NCBI GenBank assembly: GCA_963786675.1
Contig: CAWAZY010000004.1
Coordinates: forward strand, 62,001 to 126,000
Source: JAGVSR01 sp963786675
GTDB taxonomy: Bacteria; Pseudomonadota; Alphaproteobacteria; Rhizobiales; Hyphomicrobiaceae
Direction: 5' to 3'
Length of the DNA stretch: 64,000 nucleotides
Made by a program: the position numbers and the translations under genes. The notes beneath the pieces were generated by a model. That model was given only the letters and a program-made list of their open reading frames with translations. It did no database searches and was not told the DNA's origin. This document shows positions 63,276-64,000 of this stretch, piece by piece (within the stretch, counting starts at the first letter, position 1; each line of letters starts with the position of its first letter).

Positions 63276-63503
63276 ATGGCCATGACATATATTGTCATCT
63301 GGGGTGTGACCGCCATCGTCGCGGCGATCGCGGCCGGATTCCTGGCCGCAATGAAGAATCGCGACTATTCATCGTGGGCGGCTTGGTGCTTTCTGTTTCC
63401 GCCGCTGTTGATCGCCCTGCTCTTCACATCGACCAACAAAGGTCCCCCGCCGCAGCGCCGGCGGCTGGGTGACGACGGCGATCCCGAACACCGCGTCTTC
63501 TAG
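63276..63503 (+). CDS. Small membrane protein, unknown function
   Basis: 75 residues from the ATG at 63276 (AGGAG just upstream; 63282 is a second start). Two hydrophobic stretches: IVIWGVTAIVAAIAAGFLAA and WAAWCFLFPPLLIALLFTS, followed by a polar tail rich in Pro, Arg and Asp. No domain recognised. It follows nadC after 120 bp and converges with ppdK, so it may share the nad transcript. Confidence 0.55.
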   Translation: MAMTYIVIWGVTAIVAAIAAGFLAAMKNRDYSSWAAWCFLFPPLLIALLFTSTNKGPPPQRRRLGDDGDPEHRVF

Positions 63504-63527
63504 GCGCCTGCGCAGGCACTTCGGCTT

Positions 63528-64000
<473 letters not shown>

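Overview
The window looks like chromosomal DNA of a high-GC alphaproteobacterium of the order Hyphomicrobiales (Rhizobiales). The signs are cell-cycle proteins of the CpdR and RcdA families, a cysteine-free 41-residue L36 and a cysteine-free L31, small families typical of this order (DUF1036, DUF1192, DUF4399, TIGR02301), a dxs-tlyA-TrmA-like neighbourhood, and a nadABC operon preceded by a NadQ-type regulator. This is a family-level judgement by eye; no database search was possible. The content is mostly housekeeping, with one small accessory island.

Layout. 1-6.3 kb: cpdR, tRNA-Val(GAC), rpmJ, a TPR protein, then pyk, a DUF1036 protein and a frameshifted glycerate kinase on the minus strand, and an N-formylglutamate amidohydrolase. 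6.3-9.2 kb: a decayed island lying between a diverged 110-bp copy of the 3' end of an RNA methyltransferase gene and the intact gene. It holds a REP-like palindrome, a truncated sulfotransferase, and an OafA-like acyltransferase split by an intact IS1595-family element (terminal inverted repeats, 10-bp target duplication). 9.3-19.2 kb: two RNA methyltransferases, an OmpA-family envelope protein with a Pro/Lys-rich stalk, prs, a lipoprotein, pgeF, a doubly frameshifted MidA-like methyltransferase, and galE divergent from galU. 20.4-22.6 kb: a MotA/MotB-like stator pair without flagellar genes. 22.6-34.9 kb: an ABC exporter (frameshifted), rpmE, rcdA, a candidate small RNA, a DUF1192 protein, a quinone oxidoreductase, aroC (frameshifted), a PQQ dehydrogenase, a sirtuin, and the TlyA and TrmA-like RNA methyltransferases. 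34.9-42.5 kb: DoxX, dxs, a periplasmic protein with a VHL-beta-like domain, xseB, an HDAC-family deacetylase, and the distal end of a fatty-acid operon. 42.5-56.5 kb: acyl-CoA dehydrogenase and enoyl-CoA hydratase, Sua5/TsaC, a cysteine-rich secreted miniprotein, a formyltransferase-like protein, a ClpN-like/coiled-coil protein, an SRAP protein, LysE, an L,D-transpeptidase, pyrC, YgfZ and an AhpD-like protein. 56.6-64 kb: a DNA glycosylase and HD hydrolase pair, a NadQ-like regulator, nadABC with two matching palindromic operator candidates, and the C-terminal end of pyruvate phosphate dikinase.

Themes. galE and galU supply UDP-sugars. The quinolinate/NAD genes form one regulon with a local regulator. 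CpdR and RcdA are both ClpXP adaptor proteins of the alphaproteobacterial cell cycle. A sirtuin with the Tyr/Arg signature of deacylases and an HDAC-like protein lie near acyl-CoA genes.

Quality caution. At least six conserved genes (glycerate kinase, midA, an ABC exporter, aroC, acyl-CoA dehydrogenase, enoyl-CoA hydratase) contain single-base frameshifts whose correction restores a full family-like protein. So many in core genes, aroC above all, points to residual sequencing indels more than to gene decay. The island is a separate matter: its IS insertion and gene truncations look biologically real. I found no CRISPR array, prophage or recognised defence system.
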